Below, piece by piece: positions 8,805-17,477 of a stretch of DNA of 64,000 bases. Numbering within the stretch: position 1 is the first letter of the stretch; every line of letters begins with the position of its first letter. Source of the stretch: Planctomycetota bacterium (GTDB lineage Bacteria > Planctomycetota > UBA1135 > GCA-002686595). Location of the stretch: assembly GCA_016709875.1 (NCBI GenBank), contig JADJLZ010000007.1, positions 248,001 through 312,000 on the forward strand. Reading direction: 5' to 3'. A program made the translations under genes and the position numbers. Under the pieces are notes generated by a model. That model ran no database searches. It had not been told where the DNA came from and was given only the letters and a program-made list of their open reading frames with translations.

Positions 8805-9372
8805 TCAGGCTCGAGCGCGCTCGAGCCGGCCGCGCAGGAAGGCGCGCGCCGTGGTCCAGTCGCGCTCGGCTTGCCGCTCGGAGACGGCCAGGATGCGCGC
8901 CGATTCACGCACGTCGAGGCCGGCGAAGAAGCGCAGCTCCACCAGACGCGCCTTGCGCTCGTCGAGCGCCGAGAGCTCGACCAGCGCCGCCTCGAGTTCG
9001 AGCAGGTCGCCCGAGGAGCGCTCGAGTTCCTCGACCATCTGGTCCAGCGGCTCGCGCTCGCGGTCGCCGCCGCGCTTCTCGCGCTTGCGCGCGGGCGTGG
9101 TCGACCAGCACGCGCCGCATGCTCGTCGCGGCCGCGGCAAAGAACTGCGCGCGATGCTCGAAGCCGAAGCTCTCCTGCGAAGCCAGGCGCAGCCAGCTCT
9201 CGTGCACCAGCGCCGTCGGGCCGAGCGTGTGGCCCGAGCGCTCGCCGCCCAGCATCCCGCGCGCAAGCGAGCGCAACTCGTCGTAGACCAGCGGCACGAG
9301 CCGATCGAAAGCCTCGGCGCGGCCCTCCTGGGCCTCGCGCAACAGCAGTGTGATCTCGCTCTCCCTGTGCAT
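8805..9372 (-). CDS. ECF RNA polymerase sigma factor, frameshifted
   Basis: The first frame from ATG at 9372 reads MHRESEITLLLREAQEGRAE through sigma region 2 (YDELRSLARGMLGGE, ALVHESWLRLAS, FFAAAATSMRRVLVDHAR). Region 4 is in a second frame ending at 8805 (LSALDERKARLVELRFFAGLDVRESARILAVSERQAERDW compressed across the join). The frames switch near 9085-9110 in a GC-rich stretch, consistent with one missing base. Joined, it is about 189 residues, the normal length of the TIGR02999-type ECF group. It directs core polymerase to its own promoters and is probably controlled by the kinase immediately downstream. An upstream hybrid frame seen alone has no biological sense. A consensus error is more likely than decay because both halves are conserved. 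Confidence 0.85.
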
Positions 9373-9433
9373 GGAAGGGCTCGATTCTACCCGAGGTCGG
9401 CTGGGCCCGCGACGCGCGCGGGAGGGCCGGGAG

Positions 9434-10528
9434 CTAGACGCGCACGAGACCCAGGGCCGCGGAGATCGCCGCGCCCATCTCGCGCGTGCCGACAGCCGAC
9501 TTGTCGTTGCGGTCGGCCTTCATGTCGTAGGTGACCGACTTGCCCTCGCGGATCACGTGCGCGACCGCGGCCTCCAGGCGCTTGGCGGCCTCGATCTCGC
9601 CCAGGTGCTCGAGCATCAGCACGCCCGAGAGGATCATCGCGGTCGGGTTGACCTTGTTCTGGCCCTTGTACTTGGGCGCCGAACCGTGCGTGGCCTCGAA
9701 GATCGCGATGCCGCCGTCGCCCAGGTTGGCGCCAGGCGCGATGCCCAGGCCGCCGATCAGGCCGGCGCACAGGTCGGAGAGGATGTCGCCGTAGAGGTTC
9801 GGCAGCACGAGCACGTCGTAGTCCTCGGGCTTCTGCACGAGCTGCATGCACATGTTGTCGACGATGCGGTCCTCGAAGGCGATCGAGGGATAGCGCTCGG
9901 CCACCTTGCGCGCGGTCGCGAGGTACAGGCCGTCGGTGAACTTCATGATGTTCGACTTGTGGACCGCCGTGACCTTCTTGCGCTTCTTCTTGACGGCGTA
10001 CTCGAAGGCCGCCTTGACGATGCGCTCGCTGCCCGAGATCGAGATCGGCTTGATCGAGATGCCCGAGTCGGGGCGGATCTTGGCGCCCGAGAGCTCCATG
10101 ATCTTCCCGATCAGTTCCTTGGTCTTGGGCGCGCCCTCTTCGAACTCGATGCCCGCGTAGAGGTCCTCGGTGTTCTCGCGGAAGATCACCAGGTCGATGT
10201 TGTCGTAGCGCGAGCGCACCCCCGTGTAGGTCTTGCAGGGCCGCAGGCAGGCGTAGAGCTCGAACTCCTTGCGCAGCGCGACGTTGACCGAGCGGAAGCC
10301 CGTGCCGACCGGCGTCGTGATCGGCGCCTTGATGCAGGTCTTGGTCTTCTTGATCGAGGCCAGCACGGCGTCGGGCAGCGGAGTGCCGTACTTCTCCATG
10401 GCATCGACGCCCGCTTCGACCTCGTGCCATTCGAAGGCGACGCCGGTGGATTCGAGAACGGACTTGGTCACGGCGGCCAGCTCGGGGCCGGTGCCGTCGC
10501 CGAGGATGAGAGTCACGGGGTGGCGCAT
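9434..10528 (-). CDS. icd: NAD-type isocitrate dehydrogenase (isocitrate/isopropylmalate dehydrogenase family)
   Basis: 364 residues from ATG at 10528 (MRHPVTLILGDGTGPELAAV). The open frame runs much further upstream, but that part is antisense to a zinc-ribbon HEAT gene. Substrate-site residues lie in the stretch YDNIDLVIFRENTEDLYAGI, the isocitrate-type signature with the Arg-Glu-Asn-Thr-Glu order. The metal-binding region is NLYGDILSDLCAGLIGGLG, and the NAD loop appears as FEATHGSAPKYKGQNKVNP. Length matches the homodimeric or hetero-oligomeric NAD-IDH subgroup. It converts isocitrate to 2-oxoglutarate in the TCA cycle. Homoisocitrate dehydrogenase or LeuB are alternatives, but the ENTEDLYAGIE motif argues for isocitrate. 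Confidence 0.88.
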   Translation of the reverse strand: MRHPVTLILGDGTGPELAAVTKSVLESTGVAFEWHEVEAGVDAMEKYGTPLPDAVLASIKKTKTCIKAPITTPVGTGFRSVNVALRKEFELYACLRPCKTYTGVRSRYDNIDLVIFRENTEDLYAGIEFEEGAPKTKELIGKIMELSGAKIRPDSGISIKPISISGSERIVKAAFEYAVKKKRKKVTAVHKSNIMKFTDGLYLATARKVAERYPSIAFEDRIVDNMCMQLVQKPEDYDVLVLPNLYGDILSDLCAGLIGGLGIAPGANLGDGGIAIFEATHGSAPKYKGQNKVNPTAMILSGVLMLEHLGEIEAAKRLEAAVAHVIREGKSVTYDMKADRNDKSAVGTREMGAAISAALGLVRV

Positions 10529-10620
10529 GGGGGCTCTTCGAAAAGCGGTTCGCGGAGGGGAAGCCGCGGAGTCTAGGGAGGCACTCCCCCCCTCGCAATC
10601 CTCGCCGTGCGCAGTCGGCG

Positions 10621-11826
10621 CTAGCTTTTCTGCGTACCGGACTTCTGGGAGGGCTGCTTGGGGTCGCCCGAGCCGCCGCCATTCAACAGCGGTTCGCCCT
10701 CTTTCTTCCACCAGTCGCGCCACTGCTTGACCTTGCGCGAGCGCTCGCCCTCGTTGGCCTGCGGATCGAACTTGAAGTCCTTGCCCGTGAGCGTCTGCAG
10801 CGCGTGCCAAGCGCTCTCGCGCACGGTCGGCTCCGCGTCCTCGAGCGCATCGATCAGCGCCGGCACACCCTGCAGCGTGCCCAGATCGGCGAGCACGCGC
10901 GCGGCGCACATGCGCACGAACAGGTCGCTGTCCTTGAGCAACGGGACCACGTGCTCGATCGCGGCCGGGTCCTTCGTGCGCCCGAGTTCGTCGACCGCCT
11001 CCCAGCGCGTAGAAGGGTTTGCGTCGGCCAGATTCGGCAGCAGCGCGTTCCAGGCCGGCGCTGCGCTCGCGGGCGCCGCCTTCTCCGGCAGTGTGCGCGC
11101 CGCCGCCTCGGAGGCCGCACGCGCGCTCTCCGCGGACTGCGCGTACTCGTCGAGTCGCTCGGCGAGCGCACGGCGCTCGTCCTCGCTCGCGGCGAGGCGG
11201 TGCGAGAGCTCGTCGAGGCGCTGCTCGCGCGCAACCGCACCCTTGTCGACGTCCTCGCGCATCTGCGCGAGCGTGCCCTGCAGCGCGGCGACGGCCTGTT
11301 CGGCGCGCTGCGCAGCCGCGACGAGCTCCGCGCGCTGCTTCTCGCCCGCGGCGAGCGATTCCTGCATGCGTCCGTCGAGGCGCTTCTCGAGCGCGCTCGT
11401 CTCGGCCGGCACGCGTCCGAGTTTCGCGTCGAGCGCGCGCACGTCGCCGCGCTGGAACTCGATCCCGCGCGCGAGGTCGAGGTCGGTCCCCTCGAGCCGG
11501 TCGATGCGCTGCTGGAAGACGTAGATCACGATCGCGCACACGATCAGGCTCGCGGCGGCCATCCAGACCGCGGCCGAGCCGTTGTTCGCGACCGTTCCCT
11601 GCGCGGCGGCGGGCGCGGCGAATTCGGGCTGAGGGCTCGAACCCTGCGCGGGCGCCGTGATGGCGGCCTCGGCTCCGAGTGCGCGAACGCTCGAGGGTGC
11701 GAGCGACATCGCGCGCTCGCACACGCTGCACACCACGCGTCCCTTCACCATCTGGGCCCGGCCCTGGTCGAGGTCGGACTGCGGAACGGACTCGTTGCAC
11801 AGGTCGCAGAAGTGGATCTTCATCAT
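10621..11826 (-). CDS. Zinc-ribbon, membrane-anchored coiled-coil protein with C-terminal HEAT repeats
   Basis: 401 residues; ATG codons at 11826 and 11823 are both usable. The N-terminus holds a zinc-ribbon-like pair of CxxC motifs (FCDLCNES and VCSVCERA, residues 7-39). A disordered linker and one transmembrane helix (AAASLIVCAIVIYVFQQRID) at about residue 90 follow. A long coiled coil covers about residues 105-255 (EQRLDELSHRLAASEDERRAL). The C-terminal region is two to three HEAT repeats (DPAAIEHVVPLLKDSDLFVR, VPALIDALEDAEPTVRESAW) ending in FKFDP and a WRDWWKK motif. That end is shared with the protein at 12330. It is probably an inner-membrane scaffold; no catalytic function is seen. 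Confidence 0.8.
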   Translation of the reverse strand: MMKIHFCDLCNESVPQSDLDQGRAQMVKGRVVCSVCERAMSLAPSSVRALGAEAAITAPAQGSSPQPEFAAPAAAQGTVANNGSAAVWMAAASLIVCAIVIYVFQQRIDRLEGTDLDLARGIEFQRGDVRALDAKLGRVPAETSALEKRLDGRMQESLAAGEKQRAELVAAAQRAEQAVAALQGTLAQMREDVDKGAVAREQRLDELSHRLAASEDERRALAERLDEYAQSAESARAASEAAARTLPEKAAPASAAPAWNALLPNLADANPSTRWEAVDELGRTKDPAAIEHVVPLLKDSDLFVRMCAARVLADLGTLQGVPALIDALEDAEPTVRESAWHALQTLTGKDFKFDPQANEGERSRKVKQWRDWWKKEGEPLLNGGGSGDPKQPSQKSGTQKS

Positions 11827-11931
11827 CAGGCGCGCCTCCTGCCGGGGCCGCGTCGGTACCCAGCCTAGGACGGGAGGTTACCGACCGCAAAGCCGGGGCC
11901 AAGCCGCGACCCGCAGGCTAAGCTCGCGAGC

Positions 11932-12333
11932 ATGGAACCTGGTCATGAACCCGCCCCCGCGCTGCGCCGCCGCCTCGAGCGCGCGAGCGACGAGTTCCTG
12001 GCCGGGTTCTTCGAGACCGAGCTGCGCCAGAAGCCCGAGAACCTCGCCGCGCTGGTCGAGCTCGGCCACGTGTACACGCGCCTGGGCCGGATCGATGAGG
12101 GCCTCGCGGTCGACCGCGAGCTCGTGCGGCGCATGCCGGAGGATCCGACGGTGCACTACAACCTCGCCTGCTCGCTCGCGCGCAGCGGGGATGCCGACGG
12201 CGCCTTCCAGGCGCTGGGGCGTGCACGCGAGTTCGGCTACTGCGACGCGGCGCACCTCGAGCAGGACGAGGACCTCGCCAGCCTGCGCGGCGATCCGCGC
12301 TACGCGGTTTTCCTGCGCAGCCTCGCGGGCTAG
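11932..12333 (+). CDS. Small TPR-repeat protein
   Basis: 133 residues, beginning MEPGHEPAPALRRRLERASD, with no signal peptide, so probably cytoplasmic. Two to three TPR units are visible: ALVELGHVYTRLGRIDEGLA, TVHYNLACSLARSGDADGAF, and a final EQDEDLASLRGDPRYAVFLR typical of C-terminal TPR caps. TPRs mediate protein contacts; the partner is unknown. Its stop overlaps that of the convergent HEAT lipoprotein: the palindrome CTAG at 12330-12333 gives a TAG to both genes. Confidence 0.8.
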   Translation: MEPGHEPAPALRRRLERASDEFLAGFFETELRQKPENLAALVELGHVYTRLGRIDEGLAVDRELVRRMPEDPTVHYNLACSLARSGDADGAFQALGRAREFGYCDAAHLEQDEDLASLRGDPRYAVFLRSLAG

Positions 12334-12986
12334 TCGCCCGACGTGCGCGTGTTGCGCGGCGCAGACTTCGGCAGCAGCGCGTCGGACTGGCGCGACTTCC
12401 ACCACGCCTCCCACCTCGCGACGGCTTCCTCGGACTGCGCGGGCTCGAGCTTGGGGTCGAAACCGAAGCTCTCGTGCGTGGCCTCGTTGAGCGCCTGTGA
12501 GCACAGGGCGCGCGTGAACGCGCGCTCGTCGCGCAGGCCCGCGATCAGCACCGGCGCCGAGCTCCAGTCGCCCAGGCGCAGCAGCGTGCGCGAGCGCTCC
12601 AGGCGCAGGTCGGTCGCGTCGGGGCCGTCGGTGATCTGGATCGCCTGCAGGTGCGAGACCAGTCGCGTGTCGCGCGTCGCGCCGAGCGCGGCGAAGGCGG
12701 CGATGGCGACGTCCTTGCGCGGATCGGCGGCGAGTTCGAGCAGCCTGGGATAGGCCGGCTCGCCGACCGAGGCGAACCAGCGGATCAGCTCGATGCGCTC
12801 GACGCCGTGCGTGTAAGGGACGCGCTTGGACTCGTCTTCGATGCGCCGCGCGAGCGCCGGCGAAGGCTCGAGCCAGGTGTCAGCGCCCTGCACCGAGGAG
12901 TGCGTGGTGGCGCAGGAGCTGCCGGCTGCGACCAGGCCGAGGAGGGAGAGGGCGAACGCGACGCGGAGTAGGTGCTTGGATGCCAT
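12330..12986 (-). CDS. HEAT-repeat lipoprotein
   Basis: 218 residues. MASKHLLRVAFALSLLGLVA leads to a lipobox-like AGSSC, so it is probably a lipoprotein. Two to three HEAT-like helical pairs follow (PAYPRLLELAADPRKDVAIA, SAPVLIAGLRDERAFTRALC), then the ending FGFDPKLEP and a RWEAWWKS motif. That ending matches the end of the HEAT protein at 10621 (FKFDP, WRDWWKK), so the two share an ancestral C-terminal unit. It probably acts as a periplasmic scaffold. The gene lies just downstream of the double-vWA gene on the same strand and may be in its transcript. Confidence 0.8.
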   Translation of the reverse strand: MASKHLLRVAFALSLLGLVAAGSSCATTHSSVQGADTWLEPSPALARRIEDESKRVPYTHGVERIELIRWFASVGEPAYPRLLELAADPRKDVAIAAFAALGATRDTRLVSHLQAIQITDGPDATDLRLERSRTLLRLGDWSSAPVLIAGLRDERAFTRALCSQALNEATHESFGFDPKLEPAQSEEAVARWEAWWKSRQSDALLPKSAPRNTRTSGD

Positions 12987-13026
12987 CGCGTGAGGGATCG
13001 AACCGATCGGGTGCTGGCTTGAGCCC

Positions 13027-15360
13027 CTAGAACTTCGTTCCGCCCGCCGCTCTCACGCGCGAGAAAAAGCCCAGCGCCGCGCCCAGGAACGAGAATGCCA
13101 GGCCCGCCCCGACAAGCGCCAGGGCCAGCGGTCCCTCGCCTGCGACGGCCGGGACCTCGCGCGCGGGCAGGTCCTGGCGCTCGGAAGCGTCGAGCTCGCT
13201 GCGCGGCAGCCGGTCCTCGGGATCGGCCTGCGCGGGCCAGGGCAGCGACTGCTCGCGCGGCGTCCCCGGCGCCAGCACGAGTTCGCGCCACGCGTGGCGC
13301 GCGAGCGGGGCTGCGAGCTGCGCCTCGAGCCCGCCGGAGGTCTGCGCGAGCGCGAGCTCGGCGCGCGCGCCGTCGGACGCGCGCAGCTCGGCGCGCGCCC
13401 AGCCCAGCGGATCGGCGGCGAGCCCCTCGACACGCACGCGGCCCGCGCGCACGACCAGCGCCGGTCGCTCGGGGCCGCGCGAACGCGCGAGGAACAGGGC
13501 CAGCGTGTCCCACGGATCGAAGGCCGCCAGCGAGGGATCGAAACCCGCCGCCGCGGTCCAGCCCAGTCCCGCGCGCGTGAGCGCCAGGGCCGGCGCGTGC
13601 TCGGGCGTCACGAGCACCACCCGTGCTCCCGCGCGCGCGCGCAGGGCCGCGCAGCGCGCCAGCGGGCGGCCCGGATCGAGCGCTGCGAGCGCGGCGGCGA
13701 AGTCGGACGGCCCGTCCTGCGTCGCGACGAGGCCGGGAAGATCGCGCGCCCACTGCCGCGCGCCGAGCGCGCGCCGGAAGAGTGCCTCGAGCGCGGCGCT
13801 CTCGAGCCCGCTCGAGAGCTCGGGACAGCGCAAGAGCTCCTGGCCCGGACTCGAAAGCGCGCGCAGGAGCTCGGTGTTCGCGTGCGTTCCGATCGCGATC
13901 ACGGCCAGCGTGATGCGCGCGCCGGAGAGCGCTTGCGCGATCCCCGCCGCGCGCGCGAGCGCCTCCTTCCCGCCGCGGTCTTCGCCGTCGGAGAGCAGCA
14001 CGACCAGGCGCTCGCGCTGCGCCGGCTCGCGCGCGAGCGCCGCGAGCGCGTCGCACAGCGCGGTCGGACCGCCGGGCGCGTCCGCGGCGGGCACGCCCGG
14101 CCCGAGCGGCTGCGCGGGGCCGAGTGCGGCGGCGAAGCTGCGCACGAAGAGCCGCTCGTCGCTGCCCGCGGCGTCGGCGAGCGGCTGCAGCGCCGCGCGC
14201 GCGGTCTTCCACGGATCCCCGACCATGCTGCCCGATCCATCCAGGAGGAAGATCACGTCGCGCGGCGCGAGCCCCGCGCCCGCGGGTGCGAGCGGGAGCA
14301 GGCGCGCGACACCGTGCTCGCCCCAGTCCTGTGGGAAATTCGCCGGCCCCGCGCACGCGATCCACGCACCGCCGCGCCGGATCCAGGCCTCGAGCGCCTC
14401 GCTCGGCAGCCCCGCGAAACTCGCGTCGCTCGAGAGCACGAGGTCGAAAGTCTCGAGCTCGCGCGCGAGGCGCACAGCGTCGACCGCGACCCATTCGGGG
14501 CCGTCCGCGAGCGCGCCCAGGCCGGAGAGCGGCCCGAACACCGCGGCGCGCGGGCGCGAACCCGCGGGCACGAGCGCGAGCTCGCGCTGCGCCTGCGCCT
14601 GGCCCGCGAGCGTGAAGCGCACACGCGTCTGGCCCGCTTCGAGCGGACCGATCTCCAGGCGCAGCGGCCAACTCAGCCAGCCGTGTGCATCGGGTGCAGC
14701 GCCCAGGGGCGGCGCGAGCGCGCGCGTCGAGCGCTGAGTCGCGCCGGCGTGCTCGACTTCGATCTCGAGCGTGCGCGCGGCGCGGTCGGACGGCGCGGGG
14801 AGCAGCGCGAGCGGCAGCTCGAGCGCGACCGCGGCGCCGACGCGCGCCTGGCCCGCGCGCGCTTCGCCGAGCACGAGCTCCGAGCGCTCGCGCGCCGGCG
14901 GCTCGATCCAGCGCATGCCGATGCCCTCGCGCGCGAGCTCGGCCAGGCGCGAGCGCGGATCCTCGCCGGTGAAGCCGCCGTCGGAGAGCACGAGCAGCGT
15001 GCGCCTGCCCGCCTCCCCGAGCGCTGCACGCGCGGTCTCGAGCGCCGCCGCGAGCTCGGTCGCGGAGCCGTCGAAACCATGCACGAGGCCGCGCAGCTGC
15101 GCCGCGTCGCAGCGCGCGACCTCGGCCCCGAAGGCGACCACTTCGCGCGCGCCGGAGGCCTGCGCGATGCGGTCGATCACAGCCGCCGGATCGCTCCAGC
15201 GCGCGCGCATGCTGCGCGAGAGGTCGACCAGCAGGACGCGCCGCTCGGGTGCAGCGGCAGCACCCGCGCGCCGCCAGAGCGTGAGAGCGGCCCCGGCGAC
15301 GAGCGCGAGCGTGCCGAGCACGGCCGCCGCGCGCGCGAGCGCCGAGCGCTCAAGCGCCAT
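13027..15360 (-). CDS. Membrane protein with two von Willebrand factor A domains
   Basis: 777 residues. An N-terminal transmembrane helix (LARAAAVLGTLALVAGAALTL) precedes a first vWA domain with MIDAS motif DLSRSM at about residue 47 and a matching VLSDGGFTGE. After a beta-rich linker and a GATase-like stretch (WIRRGGAWIACAGPANFP) comes a second vWA domain with canonical MIDAS DGSGSM at about residue 377 and VVLLSDGEDRGG. A C-terminal transmembrane helix (LALALVGAGLAFSFLGAALG) closes the protein. The order resembles BatA/BatB-type and CoxE-neighbour proteins of planctomycetes, which bind divalent metal and protein ligands at the membrane. Its start overlaps the end of mnmA by 11 bp, so the two are translationally coupled. 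Ligand unknown. Confidence 0.88.
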   Translation of the reverse strand: MALERSALARAAAVLGTLALVAGAALTLWRRAGAAAAPERRVLLVDLSRSMRARWSDPAAVIDRIAQASGAREVVAFGAEVARCDAAQLRGLVHGFDGSATELAAALETARAALGEAGRRTLLVLSDGGFTGEDPRSRLAELAREGIGMRWIEPPARERSELVLGEARAGQARVGAAVALELPLALLPAPSDRAARTLEIEVEHAGATQRSTRALAPPLGAAPDAHGWLSWPLRLEIGPLEAGQTRVRFTLAGQAQAQRELALVPAGSRPRAAVFGPLSGLGALADGPEWVAVDAVRLARELETFDLVLSSDASFAGLPSEALEAWIRRGGAWIACAGPANFPQDWGEHGVARLLPLAPAGAGLAPRDVIFLLDGSGSMVGDPWKTARAALQPLADAAGSDERLFVRSFAAALGPAQPLGPGVPAADAPGGPTALCDALAALAREPAQRERLVVLLSDGEDRGGKEALARAAGIAQALSGARITLAVIAIGTHANTELLRALSSPGQELLRCPELSSGLESAALEALFRRALGARQWARDLPGLVATQDGPSDFAAALAALDPGRPLARCAALRARAGARVVLVTPEHAPALALTRAGLGWTAAAGFDPSLAAFDPWDTLALFLARSRGPERPALVVRAGRVRVEGLAADPLGWARAELRASDGARAELALAQTSGGLEAQLAAPLARHAWRELVLAPGTPREQSLPWPAQADPEDRLPRSELDASERQDLPAREVPAVAGEGPLALALVGAGLAFSFLGAALGFFSRVRAAGGTKF

Positions 15361-16471
15361 GCGGGAGCGCCGCCGCGCGCGTGCTCGAATCGATCCAGCC
15401 GCCGCCGAGCAGGCGCGTGCCGCGGTAGAAGGCCGCCCCCTGGCCGGGCGTGACCGAGATCTCCGGTTCGTCGAACACGATCTCGGCCGTGTCGCCCGCG
15501 ACGCTCACGCTGCAGGCGGCGGGCGTCGCGTGGTAGCGCTGCTGCACCTCGCAGCGGAACTCGCCGTTCGCGGGCAGGTCGAAGCCGATCCAGTTGAGCC
15601 CCGAGACGCGCATCGAGGGCGAGGCGCACTCTGCGCGCGTGCCCAGCACGACGCGGCCCGCTTCCGGCTCGAGCGCGACGACATACAGCGGCTCCTTGGC
15701 CGCGATGCCGTGTCCGCGACGCTGTCCGATCGTGAAGTGCTCCGTGCCCTCGTGCCGGCCGAGCTCCGCGCCCGAGGTGTCGACCAGCAGGCCCGGGTGC
15801 AATTGCGCCTGCTCCTGCGCCAGCAGGTTGCGGTAGTCGTTCGAGGGCACGAAGCAGATCTCCTGGCTGTCCTTCTTGGCCGAGGTCTTGAGCCCCGCCT
15901 GGCGCGCGAGCTCGCGCACCTCGCTCTTCTTGAGCTGCCCCAGCGGCAGCCAGGTGCGCGCCAGGTGTTCCTCCGCGACGCCGAAGAGCTGGTAGGACTG
16001 GTCCTTGTCCGGATCCAGGCCGCGGTGCAATTCGACGCGCTCGCCGACGCGCTCGATGCGCGCGTAGTGGCCGGTCGCGACGCCCTCGGCGCCGAGCTCG
16101 CGCGCGAAGGACAGCAGCCGGTTGAACTTCAAGTCGCGGTTGCAGACCGCGCAGGGGTTGGGCGTGCGTCCGCGCGCGTACTCGTCGATGAAGTAACGGA
16201 TGATCGAGCGGAACTCGTCCTTCAGGTCGACCGACTGGAAGGGCACGCCGAGCTGGGCCGCGACCATGCGCGCATCGCGCGCGTCGGAGACCGAGCAGCA
16301 GCTCTTCTTGGCCGACTCGTGCTCCTCGACGTGCACGCCGTTGCGCATGAACAGTCCCACGAGCGGGCGGCCCTGCTCGCGCAGCATCCAGGCCGCGACG
16401 GAGGAGTCGACGCCGCCGCTCATGGCGACGACCAGGCGTCCGGTTCCCGCTGTGGATCGATCGAGGTCCAT
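15350..16471 (-). CDS. mnmA: tRNA-specific 2-thiouridylase MnmA
   Basis: 373 residues. The PP-loop ATP site is VAMSGGVDSSVAAWMLREQG near residue 14. The catalytic cysteines lie in PNPCAVCNRDLKFNRL and SQEICFVPSNDY, with a tRNA-recognition region HFTIGQRRGHGI between the catalytic and beta-barrel domains. It adenylates and thiolates U34 of tRNA-Lys, -Glu and -Gln in the cytoplasm, using sulfur relayed from a desulfurase. Length is normal for the family. It is the first gene of a minus-strand pair with the double-vWA gene and is divergent from yajC with a 68-bp gap. The other wobble-uridine enzyme, mnmG, is at 26186. Start ATG 16471 gives a short lead before the PP-loop. Confidence 0.96.
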   Translation of the reverse strand: MDLDRSTAGTGRLVVAMSGGVDSSVAAWMLREQGRPLVGLFMRNGVHVEEHESAKKSCCSVSDARDARMVAAQLGVPFQSVDLKDEFRSIIRYFIDEYARGRTPNPCAVCNRDLKFNRLLSFARELGAEGVATGHYARIERVGERVELHRGLDPDKDQSYQLFGVAEEHLARTWLPLGQLKKSEVRELARQAGLKTSAKKDSQEICFVPSNDYRNLLAQEQAQLHPGLLVDTSGAELGRHEGTEHFTIGQRRGHGIAAKEPLYVVALEPEAGRVVLGTRAECASPSMRVSGLNWIGFDLPANGEFRCEVQQRYHATPAACSVSVAGDTAEIVFDEPEISVTPGQGAAFYRGTRLLGGGWIDSSTRAAALPHGA

Positions 16472-16539
16472 TTGGCTCCAGGGGGCGATTCTAGTACCCT
16501 CTTCCCCCCCAAGTCGCAGCCTGAGGAGAATCCAGCGCC

Positions 16540-16935
16540 ATGTTGCACACCTTCCTAGCCTTCCTCGTCCAGGGTGACCCGAGCGCGCCCCAAGGCGCCG
16601 GCGCCGCGCCCGGCGGCCCCGGAGGCCAACCGCCCCCGCCCAGCATCGGCGACTCGCTCACGAGCATGGCCGTGCCGATGCTGCTGTGCGTGGTCGTCTT
16701 CTGGGTCTTCATGATCGGCCCGGAGCGCAAGCAGCGGAAGAAGCGCGAGGAGATGCTCAAGGCGATCAAGAAGGGCGACGAGGTGCTCACGAACAGCGGC
16801 ATGTACGGCAACGTCGTGCAGGTGCAGGACTCGGTCGTGACGTTGCAGGTCGCCGAGGGCGTGCGCATGAAGTTCGCGCTCTCCGCGATCGGTTCCGTGA
16901 TCGACGAGAACGCGGCCGCGACGGCCAAGAGCTGA
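16540..16935 (+). CDS. yajC: Preprotein translocase accessory subunit YajC
   Basis: 131 residues. An N-terminal Gly/Pro/Gln-rich extension (about 38 residues, GGPGGQPPPPS) precedes one transmembrane helix (MAVPMLLCVVVFWVFMIGPE). The conserved cytoplasmic YajC domain follows: RKQRKKREEMLKAIKKGDEV, then LTNSGMYGNVVQVQDSVVTL. YajC works with SecDF at the Sec translocon in the inner membrane. The basic juxtamembrane segment and GDEVLTNSGMYG motif are diagnostic. The core is of normal size; only the N-terminal extension is unusual. The next gene starts 11 bp downstream, suggesting co-transcription. Confidence 0.95.
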   Translation: MLHTFLAFLVQGDPSAPQGAGAAPGGPGGQPPPPSIGDSLTSMAVPMLLCVVVFWVFMIGPERKQRKKREEMLKAIKKGDEVLTNSGMYGNVVQVQDSVVTLQVAEGVRMKFALSAIGSVIDENAAATAKS

Positions 16936-16946
16936 AGGAGCCCCGC

Positions 16947-17393
16947 TTGCTCGCGCGGCGCTGGATGATCCGCCACGCGCCGGCGCTCTTCGCGCGCTGG
17001 TGCGAGCCCGACTCCGCGGAGCTCGGCGAACTGGGCGAGGAACTCGCCGCGCGCCACCTGCGCGCGCAGGGCTGGGAGCTGCTCGGACGGCGTCTGCGCA
17101 CGAGCGCTGGCGAGGTCGATCTGCTCGCGCGCGAACGCGGCCAGCTCGTGTGCGTCGAGGTCAAGACCTCGCGCGCCGTGCCGGTCCCCCGCCCGCGCGG
17201 CGTGGATCCCGCGCTCGCGCGCACGAACGACCAGCCGGGCGAGCGCTGGAGGCCGGCGCAGGCCGGGCGCCTCGCGCGCGCGGCGCGCCTGGTGGCGCGC
17301 GAGCACGGGGCGGCGGACGCCCGGGTGGACCTGGTCGAGGTCGTGCTCGAGCCGCACCGCGCGCGCGTCGAGCTGCGTCATCGCCGCGGGTAG
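16947..17393 (+). CDS. yraN: YraN-family (UPF0102) endonuclease-like protein
   Basis: 148 residues if started at TTG 16947, which has the Shine-Dalgarno GAAGGAG 6 bp upstream; ATG 16965 is the alternative. The family core is clear: ELGEELAARHLRAQGWELLG, then RTSAGEVDLLARERGQLVCV followed by EVKTS. The Glu, Asp and E-x-K residues match the PD-(D/E)xK nuclease fold. The middle (VPVPRPRGVDPALARTNDQP) carries a few more residues than usual. Biochemical function of YraN is not well defined; a role in DNA processing is presumed. It follows yajC closely and probably shares its transcript. Confidence 0.88.
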   Translation: MLARRWMIRHAPALFARWCEPDSAELGELGEELAARHLRAQGWELLGRRLRTSAGEVDLLARERGQLVCVEVKTSRAVPVPRPRGVDPALARTNDQPGERWRPAQAGRLARAARLVAREHGAADARVDLVEVVLEPHRARVELRHRRG

Positions 17394-17477
17394 GAATTCG
17401 GTTCCTGCATGGCGGGGGGGGAACTTCACCCGCACGCGTCCGCGGGCCGATCATGCTAGAACCCCCGGGTCCGGCCC

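Noticed and set aside
10529..11902. Extension of the isocitrate dehydrogenase frame by more than 450 codons
   Set aside because: The extension is out of frame with the zinc-ribbon HEAT gene on the same strand and has no protein-like composition; the enzyme starts at 10528.
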